Of a DNA stretch of 31,682 nt, positions 16,152-22,696 are shown in pieces (the stretch's first letter is position 1; every line of letters starts with the position of its first letter). The position numbers and the translations under genes were made by a program. Source of the DNA: CAJCIY01 sp036379355 (GTDB taxonomy: Bacteria > Actinomycetota > Actinomycetes > Mycobacteriales > CAJCIY01). The stretch is from NCBI GenBank assembly GCA_036379355.1, contig DASVGV010000059.1:1-31682 (forward strand), in the 5' to 3' direction. The notes beneath the pieces are model-generated. The model was given only the letters and a program-made list of their open reading frames with translations. It searched no databases and had not been told where the DNA came from.

Positions 16152-17138
16152 GTGACCACCTGGGACGCTCTCCTGCTCGTGTCGTTCGGCGGTCCGGAGG
16201 GCCCGGACGAGGTCATGCCGTTCCTGCGCCGCGTGACGGCGGGTCGCGGTGTCAGCGACGAGCGGCTCGCGGAGGTAGGACGCCATTACGCGGCCTTCGG
16301 CGGCGTCTCGCCGATCAACGGGCAGAACCGTGCGCTGCTGGCCGCGCTCCGTCGTGCGGTCGACCTGCCGGTCTACTGGGGTAACCGCAACGCGCCGCCG
16401 CTCCTGGCCGAGGCGCTCGCCGAGATGCGCGACGACGGCGTGCACCGGGCGCTCGCCTACGTCACATCGGCCTACTCGTCGTACTCGGGGTGTCGCCAGT
16501 ACCGCGAGGACATCGCGCGGGCTCAGCGCGAGGTCCCGGGCGCGCCGGCCGTCGACAAGCTGCGGGTGTTCTACAACCACCCGGCGTTCGTCGCGTGCTT
16601 CGCCGACGCGGTCGAGGCGGCCCGCCGGCGCCTGGAGGTGGACCGGCCGCACCTGGTGTTCACGGCCCACTCGGTGCCCGTGGGCCTCGCCCGTACCAGT
16701 GCCTACGAGATGCAGCTCCGGGCGGCCGCACGGCTCGTGGCCGGCGACCTGACGTGGGAGCTGGCGTGGCAGTCGCGCTCCGGGCCGCCGCAGGTCCCGT
16801 GGCTCGAGCCGGACGTCGGCGAGACACTCGAACGGCTTGCGGCACAAGCAGTTCCCGGCGTGATCGTGGTTCCGATCGGCTTCGTCTCGGACCACATGGA
16901 GGTGGTGTACGACCTCGACACCGAGGCCGTGCCGGCCGCCCGGGCGCGGGGTCTGCGGGTCGAGCGAGCCGCGACCCCGGGGGACGACCCGCGGATCGTC
17001 GCGATGGTGGCCGACCTGGTCGCCGAGCGGACCTCGGGACTGGCCCGCGCTGCCCTCGGCGACCTGGGGCCGTCGCACGACGCCTGCCCGCTGGACTGCT
17101 GCCCGGCGCCGGTCAGGCGGCCTCGAGCGGAGCGTTGA
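16152..17138 (+). CDS. hemH: Ferrochelatase, actinobacterial coproporphyrin type
   Basis: A 328-residue enzyme that inserts ferrous iron into the porphyrin; in actinobacteria the substrate is coproporphyrin III (name cpfC also used). The opening DALLLVSFGGPEGPDEV, catalytic His173 (FTAHSVP) and Glu250 (SDHMEVVYD) are present. Cysteines at 114 (YSGCRQY) and at 312, 316 and 317 (ACPLDCC near the C-terminus) fit the one internal plus three C-terminal cysteines that hold a [2Fe-2S] cluster in actinobacterial enzymes. Start choice: GTG at 16152 over GTG 16149 or ATG 16116, from spacing to CAGGAT. The 3' end overlaps the convergent next gene by 26 bases. SUF genes in the same window could supply the cluster. 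Confidence 0.93.
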   Translation: MTTWDALLLVSFGGPEGPDEVMPFLRRVTAGRGVSDERLAEVGRHYAAFGGVSPINGQNRALLAALRRAVDLPVYWGNRNAPPLLAEALAEMRDDGVHRALAYVTSAYSSYSGCRQYREDIARAQREVPGAPAVDKLRVFYNHPAFVACFADAVEAARRRLEVDRPHLVFTAHSVPVGLARTSAYEMQLRAAARLVAGDLTWELAWQSRSGPPQVPWLEPDVGETLERLAAQAVPGVIVVPIGFVSDHMEVVYDLDTEAVPAARARGLRVERAATPGDDPRIVAMVADLVAERTSGLARAALGDLGPSHDACPLDCCPAPVRRPRAER

Positions 17139-17922
17139 CGGCGGCGACGCGCGCACGACGTACCACCGCCGCCAGGACGCGCAGGGCCTCGCGCCGCGCC
17201 CGCGCAGATCCTCCGTCGACAGCCGCCCCGTCGTCGACGCTCGCCAGCTCCAGCACCTCGGCGAGCCGTTCGGCCCGGTCCAGCAGCCGCGCCGCGGCCG
17301 GGGGGTGCGACGGGGGGAGGGCGACGCGGGGCGCGCCCGACCGCACGGCACCGAGGCCGGCGGCAGCACGCGGGCTGAACGACGCGACGTCCAGCCGCGC
17401 GAGCTCGGACGCCGCCTCGCGGACGGCATCGGCCAGGTCGTGCTCCGCCTGCCGGAGCGTTCCCCGCGGCTCGGGCGTCGAGCCGCGGACCGGGATCGCC
17501 TGCCACGTGACCAGGGTCGTGAACCCTTCCAGCCCGGTGCCGTGGTCGGTGAGGACGGGTACGAGCCCGTAGCCGTCCGCCTGCCCCCCCTGCACGACGA
17601 CGGCTTCGCCGGCGTCGAGAGCGCGGGCGGTCAACGGCCCCGGCTCGGGGATGCCGCGCGGGTCGCCCGGCACCGGCAGCACCAGCCGGAGCCCGTCCGC
17701 CCGGCGCCTGCGCAGGTCGGCCAGCAACGCGTCCAGGTCCGTACCGGTGTCCAGGCCGAGCACCCGATGCGGCTCGTCGCCGCCGTGCACCGTGTCGACG
17801 ACCCGCTCGGCGTGTACGGCTCCCTGCAGGTGGGCGGTGGCCCATGCGGCCAGCACTGCTGACCGGCGCCCGGCGCCGGCGCGCGGCAGGCCGGTGAGCG
17901 GCAGGCGGGCGGCGCTGGTCAC
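17113..17922 (-). CDS. Uncharacterised actinobacterial protein
   Basis: A 269-residue soluble protein, rich in Ala, Arg and Leu, with no catalytic motif I recognise. The N-terminal half reads as alternating strands and helices (VLGLDTGTDLDALLADLRRR, LRLVLPVPGDPRGIPEPGP, EAVVVQGGQADGYGLVPVL) and the C-terminal half as long helices (LRQAEHDLADAVREAASELA and further). The GTG start is supported by TAGGCT 7 bases upstream. Its 3' end runs 26 bases into the ferrochelatase coding region on the opposite strand. It diverges from the TSUP transporter gene. Function unknown. Confidence 0.8.
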   Translation of the reverse strand: MTSAARLPLTGLPRAGAGRRSAVLAAWATAHLQGAVHAERVVDTVHGGDEPHRVLGLDTGTDLDALLADLRRRRADGLRLVLPVPGDPRGIPEPGPLTARALDAGEAVVVQGGQADGYGLVPVLTDHGTGLEGFTTLVTWQAIPVRGSTPEPRGTLRQAEHDLADAVREAASELARLDVASFSPRAAAGLGAVRSGAPRVALPPSHPPAAARLLDRAERLAEVLELASVDDGAAVDGGSARARREALRVLAAVVRRARVAAVNAPLEAA

Positions 17923-17929
17923 CCGGATG

Positions 17930-17935
17930 AGCCTA
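17930..17935 (-). promoter_or_regulatory. -10 element, leaderless promoter of the 17922 gene
   Basis: TAGGCT on the minus strand, 7 bases before GTG at 17922. Confidence 0.5.
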
Positions 17936-17980
17936 GTGGCGCGACGGCCACCGATGGCCGATCACAGCGGCCCCGTCCGA

Positions 17981-17986
17981 CAGGAT
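17981..17986 (+). promoter_or_regulatory. Candidate -10 element of the TSUP transporter gene
   Basis: CAGGAT lies 7 bases before GTG at 17994 and matches the hexamer and spacing seen before ferrochelatase. AGGA within it could alternatively act as a ribosome site. Confidence 0.35.
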
Positions 17987-17993
17987 GTGCGGC

Positions 17994-18755
17994 GTGAGCA
18001 TCGGCGCGGACCTCGCCGTCCTGGCCGCCGGCCTCGTCGCGGGAACCATCAACGCCGTCGTCGGGTCCGGATCGCTCGTCACGTTCCCGACCCTGCTGGC
18101 GGTCGGGCTGCCGCCGCTCACCGCGAACGTCTCCAACACCGTCGGACTGGTGCCCGGTTCGGTGGCGGGCGCGGTCGGGTACCGGCGTGAGCTGGCGGCG
18201 AGCCGGCGGCACCTGTTCGCGCTGGTCGGGTTCACGGCGGCGGGTGCCGTGGCCGGGGCCGCGCTGCTGCTGGCGCTGCCCTCCTCGATCTTCGACAAGG
18301 CCGTCCCGGTGCTCGTGCTGCTCGCGGTGGCGCTCATGGCCGCCCAGCCGCGGCTCGCCGCCCGGCTGGCGGCGCAGGGACGCGCGCCGCAGGGAGCGGG
18401 CTGGGCTCTGCGGCTCGGCGTCTTCGCGACCGGCGTATACGGCGGATACTTCGGCGCCGCCCAGGGCGTCATCCTGCTGGGCCTGCTCGGACTGCTGCTG
18501 CCGGTGACCCTCCAGCAGGCCAACGGGGTCAAGAACGTGCTCGGCGGCCTGGCGAACCTGGTGGCGGGCGTGGCGTTCATCCTGGTCGCCCACGTGGACT
18601 GGGCGATGGCCGGGCTGGTCGCCGCCGGGAGCAGCGTGGGCGGGGTCCTGGGGGCGCGGTACGGGCGGCGGCTGTCCGCGCCGGCGCTCCGGCGCATCGT
18701 GGTCGTGGCCGGGACCGTCGTCGGCGTCGTGTTGCTGGTCCAGAACCACGGGTAG
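17994..18755 (+). CDS. TSUP (TauE/SafE) family membrane transporter
   Basis: A 253-residue integral membrane protein with about 7-8 helices in two similar halves, the TSUP/TauE-SafE architecture linked to export or uptake of small anions such as sulfite, sulfoacetate or other organosulfur compounds. Hallmarks are the first-half AGTINAVVGSGSLVTFPTLL with TANVSNTVGLVPGS, and the second-half GVYGGYFGAAQGVILLGLLGLL with LQQANGVKNVLGG. GTG at 17994 is preferred over ATG at 17985 because of the upstream spacing. Substrate cannot be deduced. It stands alone, so no pathway context helps. Confidence 0.9.
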   Translation: MSIGADLAVLAAGLVAGTINAVVGSGSLVTFPTLLAVGLPPLTANVSNTVGLVPGSVAGAVGYRRELAASRRHLFALVGFTAAGAVAGAALLLALPSSIFDKAVPVLVLLAVALMAAQPRLAARLAAQGRAPQGAGWALRLGVFATGVYGGYFGAAQGVILLGLLGLLLPVTLQQANGVKNVLGGLANLVAGVAFILVAHVDWAMAGLVAAGSSVGGVLGARYGRRLSAPALRRIVVVAGTVVGVVLLVQNHG

Positions 18756-18765
18756 GGCGACGGCG

Positions 18766-18779
18766 GGAGCCATCGCTCC
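18766..18779 (+). terminator. Short hairpin after the TSUP gene
   Basis: GGAGC-CATC-GCTCC, a 5-bp stem with a 4-base loop, 11 bases past the stop. Weak terminator candidate with no T-tract. Confidence 0.3.
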
Positions 18780-18849
18780 ATCGCGGCGCCGGTCACGGTT
18801 TGGCCGCATTCACCCATTCGCACGCCGCGGTCGCGTCAAGTAGTGCGCC

Positions 18850-19296
18850 GTGGCTTCCGAACCGGTGAAGGTGAACGAGGACATGCTGCTATTCGACGCT
18901 CTCGACGAAGGCGTGATCTCCGAGGTCATCCGCCCGGCCGCGATCATGCCGGAGGAGGCGGCTCGGGCCGTCCTGGTCGAGCTCGCCGTCCGCGACGTTC
19001 GCAACGGGGGCCACTGGCACACGACGCCCACCCTGTGGCGGCGCTACGACCGCGCCTGGGAGACGGCCGAGACGCCCGGGGAGGCACTGCTGCTCGGCAG
19101 CCTCCAGGTCGCGTACGCCACACCGACCAAGTACGAGATCACCATCTACCGCTCGACCATCACCCAGGACGGGGTGACGCAGGGGTGGGACGTCACCGCC
19201 CTGACCGACGAGGCGCTCGGCTTCGGCGGGCTGTCGCTGGCGACGTGTCCGCGCGCGCAGCTCGCCCCCCCGCCCGCCCCGTTCCGCCTGCGGTAG
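18850..19296 (+). CDS. Uncharacterised small protein
   Basis: A 148-residue soluble protein of unknown function. It has an acidic N-terminal part (NEDMLLFDALDEGVISEVIRP), a central segment with HWHTTPTLWRRYDRAWE, and a strand-rich core (LLGSLQVAYATPTKYEITIYR). The C-terminal tail is proline-rich (AQLAPPPAPFRLR). The GTG start is the first in frame; neither a clear ribosome site nor a good -10 is seen, so the start is uncertain. A 94-base gap separates it from the TSUP gene, and it converges with the MFS gene. Confidence 0.75.
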   Translation: MASEPVKVNEDMLLFDALDEGVISEVIRPAAIMPEEAARAVLVELAVRDVRNGGHWHTTPTLWRRYDRAWETAETPGEALLLGSLQVAYATPTKYEITIYRSTITQDGVTQGWDVTALTDEALGFGGLSLATCPRAQLAPPPAPFRLR

Positions 19297-19307
19297 CGGG
19301 CGGCGCG

Positions 19308-20567
19308 TCACAGCACCAGCGACGTCTCCGGGTCGAGGAGCGGCAGCGCGCCGTTCTGCTCGGGCGTGAGCCGCCGCTCGAGGCGCCGGGCCGACAGCGC
19401 CAGCGTGACGCAGCCGGCGACGAGCAAGCCGAACCACACCGCCCCCACGTGCCGGCCGATGAGCCCCGTGGCGACCGGCGGCGCGACCGTGAACGCGAAC
19501 GAGAACGCCAGGGAGTTGGCGGCGAAGAACCGGCCACGGAGGTGCGCGGGGGCGACCGCGTTCGTGAGCGGCCCGGTGGTCGGTGCCATGAACGTCTCGC
19601 CCAGGCCGAACAGCCCGGCGAACGCGCAGACGATCACCCAGCGCGCGGCGTGCGGACCGACCAGTGCACCGGACCCGAGCAGCAGCCACGACGCCGTCCA
19701 GAGCGCCGCCACCACCAGGAGGCAGCGGGTCCGCCGGACGTGCTCGATCCGGCGGAGCACGACGAACTGGCCGAGCACGATCACGGCCGTGTTGGCGACG
19801 AGGGCGACCGCGACCGCTCGGGGCGGCAGGCCCAGCGTGACGGTCGCGAACGCGGGCAGCCCCGAGTCGATCTCCGCGTAGCCGATCACCGCGAGCAGCA
19901 TGGCGAGCCCGAACACCCGCCAGAACAGCGGGTGGCGCAGGACCTCGCGGTACGAACCCTCCCGTGCCTGCTCGTGCACCGGGCCACCCGGCAGGCGGAC
20001 CGACAGGACCGCGACCGCGTACACGGCGAACGTCACCCCGTCGAGGACGTAGATCAGCTCGAACGTGCCGGGGTGGTGGACGTTCGCGACGGCGCCCGCG
20101 ACGAGGCCCCCGACACCGATCCCGGCGTTGATCAGCACGAAGTTGGTGGCGAACATCCGCTGTAGCAGCGGGCCTTCCGCGACCTGCGCGAACAGCCCGC
20201 TCTGGCTGGGGAAGAACGTCGCGTTGCCGATGCCGTACAGGGCAAGGACCGGGGCCGCCCACCCGGCCGAGTGCACGCACGCGATGAGCACAGCTGCTCC
20301 CGCGCTGACGACCTGGCCGGTCACCAACACCTGGCGGGCGCCGTAGCGGTCCGACAGCCAGCCGCCCGTCGGACCGGCCACGAAGCCGACCAGCCCGGGC
20401 AGCGCGAGCAACAGGCCGGTACGGCCCAGCGGGATGCCCCGCACCGTGTGCAGGTAGATGAGCAGGAACGGCAGGACGAGGCCCGTACCCAGGGCGTTGA
20501 CCAGGCTTCCGGCGAGCACCACCCGCGCCTGCGGGGTGAGCTGCTGCCGATCACCCGCCGCCGTCAC
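19308..20567 (-). CDS. Major facilitator superfamily transporter (drug/metabolite efflux type)
   Basis: A 419-residue MFS protein with about 12 membrane helices. The cytoplasmic loop after helix 2 carries GGWLSDRYGARQVLVTG, matching the MFS loop 2-3 motif GxxxDRxGRR. The N-terminal half is LAGSLVNALGTGLVLPFLLIY and the second half begins near YREVLRHPLFWRVFGL. Its general form fits DHA1-type exporters of drugs or small metabolites; the substrate is unknown. The GTG is supported by CATGCT 6 bases upstream. It is not next to a regulator gene, and diverges from a small zinc-ribbon gene. Confidence 0.9.
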   Translation of the reverse strand: MTAAGDRQQLTPQARVVLAGSLVNALGTGLVLPFLLIYLHTVRGIPLGRTGLLLALPGLVGFVAGPTGGWLSDRYGARQVLVTGQVVSAGAAVLIACVHSAGWAAPVLALYGIGNATFFPSQSGLFAQVAEGPLLQRMFATNFVLINAGIGVGGLVAGAVANVHHPGTFELIYVLDGVTFAVYAVAVLSVRLPGGPVHEQAREGSYREVLRHPLFWRVFGLAMLLAVIGYAEIDSGLPAFATVTLGLPPRAVAVALVANTAVIVLGQFVVLRRIEHVRRTRCLLVVAALWTASWLLLGSGALVGPHAARWVIVCAFAGLFGLGETFMAPTTGPLTNAVAPAHLRGRFFAANSLAFSFAFTVAPPVATGLIGRHVGAVWFGLLVAGCVTLALSARRLERRLTPEQNGALPLLDPETSLVL

Positions 20568-20573
20568 GAACGG

Positions 20574-20579
20574 AGCATG
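20574..20579 (-). promoter_or_regulatory. Candidate leaderless -10 element of the MFS gene
   Basis: CATGCT on the minus strand, 6 bases before GTG at 20567. It keeps the A2 and T6 positions of TANNNT but not the first T. Confidence 0.3.
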
Positions 20580-20668
20580 CCGGGCGCCGGACCTCGCGGC
20601 GAGGGAGTTTGCCCTCGCCCGTCCGCGACACGCCGTCCGGGATGCGTGATCGCGCGAGTACGGAGCGC

Positions 20669-20674
20669 GACGAT
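20669..20674 (+). promoter_or_regulatory. Candidate leaderless -10 element of the zinc-ribbon gene
   Basis: GACGAT lies 6 bases before ATG at 20681. It keeps A2 and T6 of the TANNNT pattern. Confidence 0.3.
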
Positions 20675-20680
20675 GCCGTC

Positions 20681-20869
20681 ATGCCCGACACGACCTGGCG
20701 CCGCCAGTGCGCCCTGTGCGGGGCTCTCGACGCGGACCATGCGTACGCCGCTCCGGACGACGACGGCGCCGAGCCCTGGTCGTGTCACCGCTGCGAGGCG
20801 ATCCGGTTCCTCTGGCATCCGGTCCTGCGCCCGTCGGCGCGTGCTGAGCGGCGCCGCGTGGCCGGCTGA
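20681..20869 (+). CDS. Zinc-ribbon microprotein
   Basis: A 62-residue protein with two CxxC knuckles: Cys10/Cys13 (QCALCG) and Cys35/Cys38 (SCHRCE). The 21-residue gap between them is typical of a small zinc ribbon. The C-terminus is basic (RPSARAERRRVAG), suggesting nucleic-acid or protein binding. Function is not known. The ATG at 20681 is chosen from GACGAT 6 bases upstream; an in-frame ATG at 20642 would add 13 residues. It converges on treZ with a 17-base gap. Confidence 0.65.
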   Translation: MPDTTWRRQCALCGALDADHAYAAPDDDGAEPWSCHRCEAIRFLWHPVLRPSARAERRRVAG

Positions 20870-20886
20870 CCAGGAGTGGCCGCGGA

Positions 20887-22602
20887 CTAGGAAAGGCGGA
20901 CGACCAGGACCGACTCTCCGTCCAGCTCGACCGACCCAGGTGCGTACACGAAGCCCTCGGCGCTCGCGGCCAGCACCTCCACGGGCGTCCCGTCCACCGG
21001 CACGACGCGGCGCTCGGGCCGGAGGTTGCACACCACCGCGACGTCGGCCCGGCGCAGGACGAGCCACCCGTCGTCCCAGGTGACGGACGTGGCCTCCCTC
21101 CCGCCGTGCACCCGGCGCCGCACCGCGATGAGGGTGCGGTACCAGGCGAGAACGGCCGCGTGCTCCGGCGCGTCGGTCTCGGACCAGTCGAGGCGTGACG
21201 CATCGAAGGTCGCGGGGTCGCACGGGTCCGGGACGTCCCCCGGCTCCCATCCGTGGTCGGCGAACTCGCGCCGCCGTCCGTCCCGGGTCGCGGCCGCGAG
21301 CTCGGTGGAGTCGGGGTCGGCGAAGAACTGCCACGGTGTCGAGGCGGCCCACTCCTCGCCCATGAACAGCATCGGCGTGAAGGGGGACAGCAGGGTCAGC
21401 GCCGCCCCGACCCGCAGCAGCCCGGGCGGCAGGCTCGCCGAAATCCGGTCGCCGCGGGCCCGGTTGCCGACCTGGTCGTGGTCCTGGAGGAACACGACGA
21501 ACCGCTCGCCCGGCAGGTCGCCCGCCGGCCGGCCGTGATGGCGCCCGCGGAACGACGACCAGGTGCCGTCGTGGACGAACGCGCGCTCCAGCGCCTTGGC
21601 CAGGGTCGGCAGAGCCCCGAAGTCGGCGTAGTAGCCCTGCCGCTCGCCGGTCAGCGTCGCGTGGATCGCGTGGTGCACGTCGTCGTCCCACTGGGCGTCC
21701 AGGCCGTACCCGTGCGCGTCCCGCGACCGGACCAGCGTCGGGTCGTTGCGGTCCGACTCGGCGATGAGCCACAGCGGCCGGCCCAGCTCGCGCTCCAGCG
21801 CGCGAGTCTCGGCGGCCAGCTCCTCGAGCAGGTGGGTGGCGCGCCCGTCGTGCAGGGCGTGGACGGCGTCCAGCCGTAGCCCGTCGACGTGGTAGTCGAC
21901 GAACCACTGGCGGGCGTTGTCGAGCACGAAGCGCCGTACCTCGTCCGAGCCCGGCCCGTCCAGATTGACCGCCTGCCCCCAGGGGCTGGCGGCGTCACCG
22001 AGGTACGGCCCGAACTCGGGCAGGTAGTTGCCGCTCGGCCCCAGGTGGTTGTAGACGACGTCGAGGACGACCGCGATCCCGGCGCGGTGCGCCGCCGCGA
22101 CGAGGTTCTTCAGGCCGGTCGGGCCGCCGTAGTCCTCGCTGACCGCGAACAGGCCCACCCCGTCGTAGCCCCAGGTGCGGTGCCCCGCCGTGGCCGCGAC
22201 CGGGAGCAGCTCGATGGCGTCGACCCCGAGGTCCACGAGGTACGGAAGCCGCGCCGCGACGCCGTCGAACGTGCCCGCGGGGGTGAACGTCCCGACGTGC
22301 AGCTCGTACAGAACCGACCCGGCGAGCGGGCGGCCGTGCCAAAGGTTGTCGTTCCACGCGTACGCGGCGTGGTCGACGGTCCGCGAGCGGCCGTGGACGC
22401 CGTGCGGCTGCCACGGCGACCGGGGATCGGGCCGGACGTCGTCCGCGCCGTCGAGACGGAACCCGTAGTCCGCGCCGTCGTCGAGGCCGGGCGGATCGAG
22501 CGCCCACCAGCCCTGGTCGGCGGCGACCATCGGCAGCTCCCGGTCGGCGAGCACCAGCGCGACGGCCGACGCCTGCGGAGCCCACACGCGAAACGACGTC
22601 AC
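20887..22602 (-). CDS. treZ: Maltooligosyltrehalose trehalohydrolase
   Basis: A 571-residue GH13 enzyme that releases trehalose from maltooligosyltrehalose, the second step of the TreY-TreZ route from glycogen or starch. N-terminal beta domain at about 1-95, then the catalytic barrel. LYELHVGTFTPAGTFDGV and DVVYNHLGPSGNYL are TreZ-type segments. The nucleophile is Asp245 (GLRLDAVHA), the acid/base Glu282 (IAESD), and the third acid Asp376 (QDHDQVGNRARGDR), as in the archaeal enzyme. The long SEDYGGPTGLKNLV loop and the C-terminal beta domain are complete. The GTG start is supported by CAGGGT 7 bases upstream. treY and treX are not next to it here, which is unusual. Confidence 0.94.
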   Translation of the reverse strand: MTSFRVWAPQASAVALVLADRELPMVAADQGWWALDPPGLDDGADYGFRLDGADDVRPDPRSPWQPHGVHGRSRTVDHAAYAWNDNLWHGRPLAGSVLYELHVGTFTPAGTFDGVAARLPYLVDLGVDAIELLPVAATAGHRTWGYDGVGLFAVSEDYGGPTGLKNLVAAAHRAGIAVVLDVVYNHLGPSGNYLPEFGPYLGDAASPWGQAVNLDGPGSDEVRRFVLDNARQWFVDYHVDGLRLDAVHALHDGRATHLLEELAAETRALERELGRPLWLIAESDRNDPTLVRSRDAHGYGLDAQWDDDVHHAIHATLTGERQGYYADFGALPTLAKALERAFVHDGTWSSFRGRHHGRPAGDLPGERFVVFLQDHDQVGNRARGDRISASLPPGLLRVGAALTLLSPFTPMLFMGEEWAASTPWQFFADPDSTELAAATRDGRRREFADHGWEPGDVPDPCDPATFDASRLDWSETDAPEHAAVLAWYRTLIAVRRRVHGGREATSVTWDDGWLVLRRADVAVVCNLRPERRVVPVDGTPVEVLAASAEGFVYAPGSVELDGESVLVVRLS

Positions 22603-22609
22603 GCGTACC

Positions 22610-22615
22610 ACCCTG
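22610..22615 (-). promoter_or_regulatory. Candidate leaderless -10 element of treZ
   Basis: CAGGGT on the minus strand, 7 bases before GTG at 22602. Confidence 0.4.
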
Positions 22616-22648
22616 CCCGATCCCGGGTTTGGCCAGCCGCCCACGCCG

Positions 22649-22654
22649 TACGGT
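22649..22654 (+). promoter_or_regulatory. -10 element in front of rarA upstream ORF
   Basis: TACGGT fits TANNNT and lies 6 bases before ATG 22661, the start of an 11-codon ORF that overlaps the rarA start. It does not point directly at the rarA GTG. Confidence 0.5.
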
Positions 22655-22660
22655 GGGGCG

Positions 22661-22696
22661 ATGAGCGCTCCTGCTGCGGGCAGCGCGCGCCGGTGA
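22661..22696 (+). CDS. Possible 11-codon leader ORF of rarA
   Basis: Reads MSAPAAGSARR then TGA. Its stop overlaps the rarA GTG start (GTGA), and its ATG sits 6 bases after TACGGT, so a leaderless mRNA would begin with it. It could couple translation to rarA. Chance occurrence is possible; no conservation can be checked from one sequence. Confidence 0.35.
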   Translation: MSAPAAGSARR

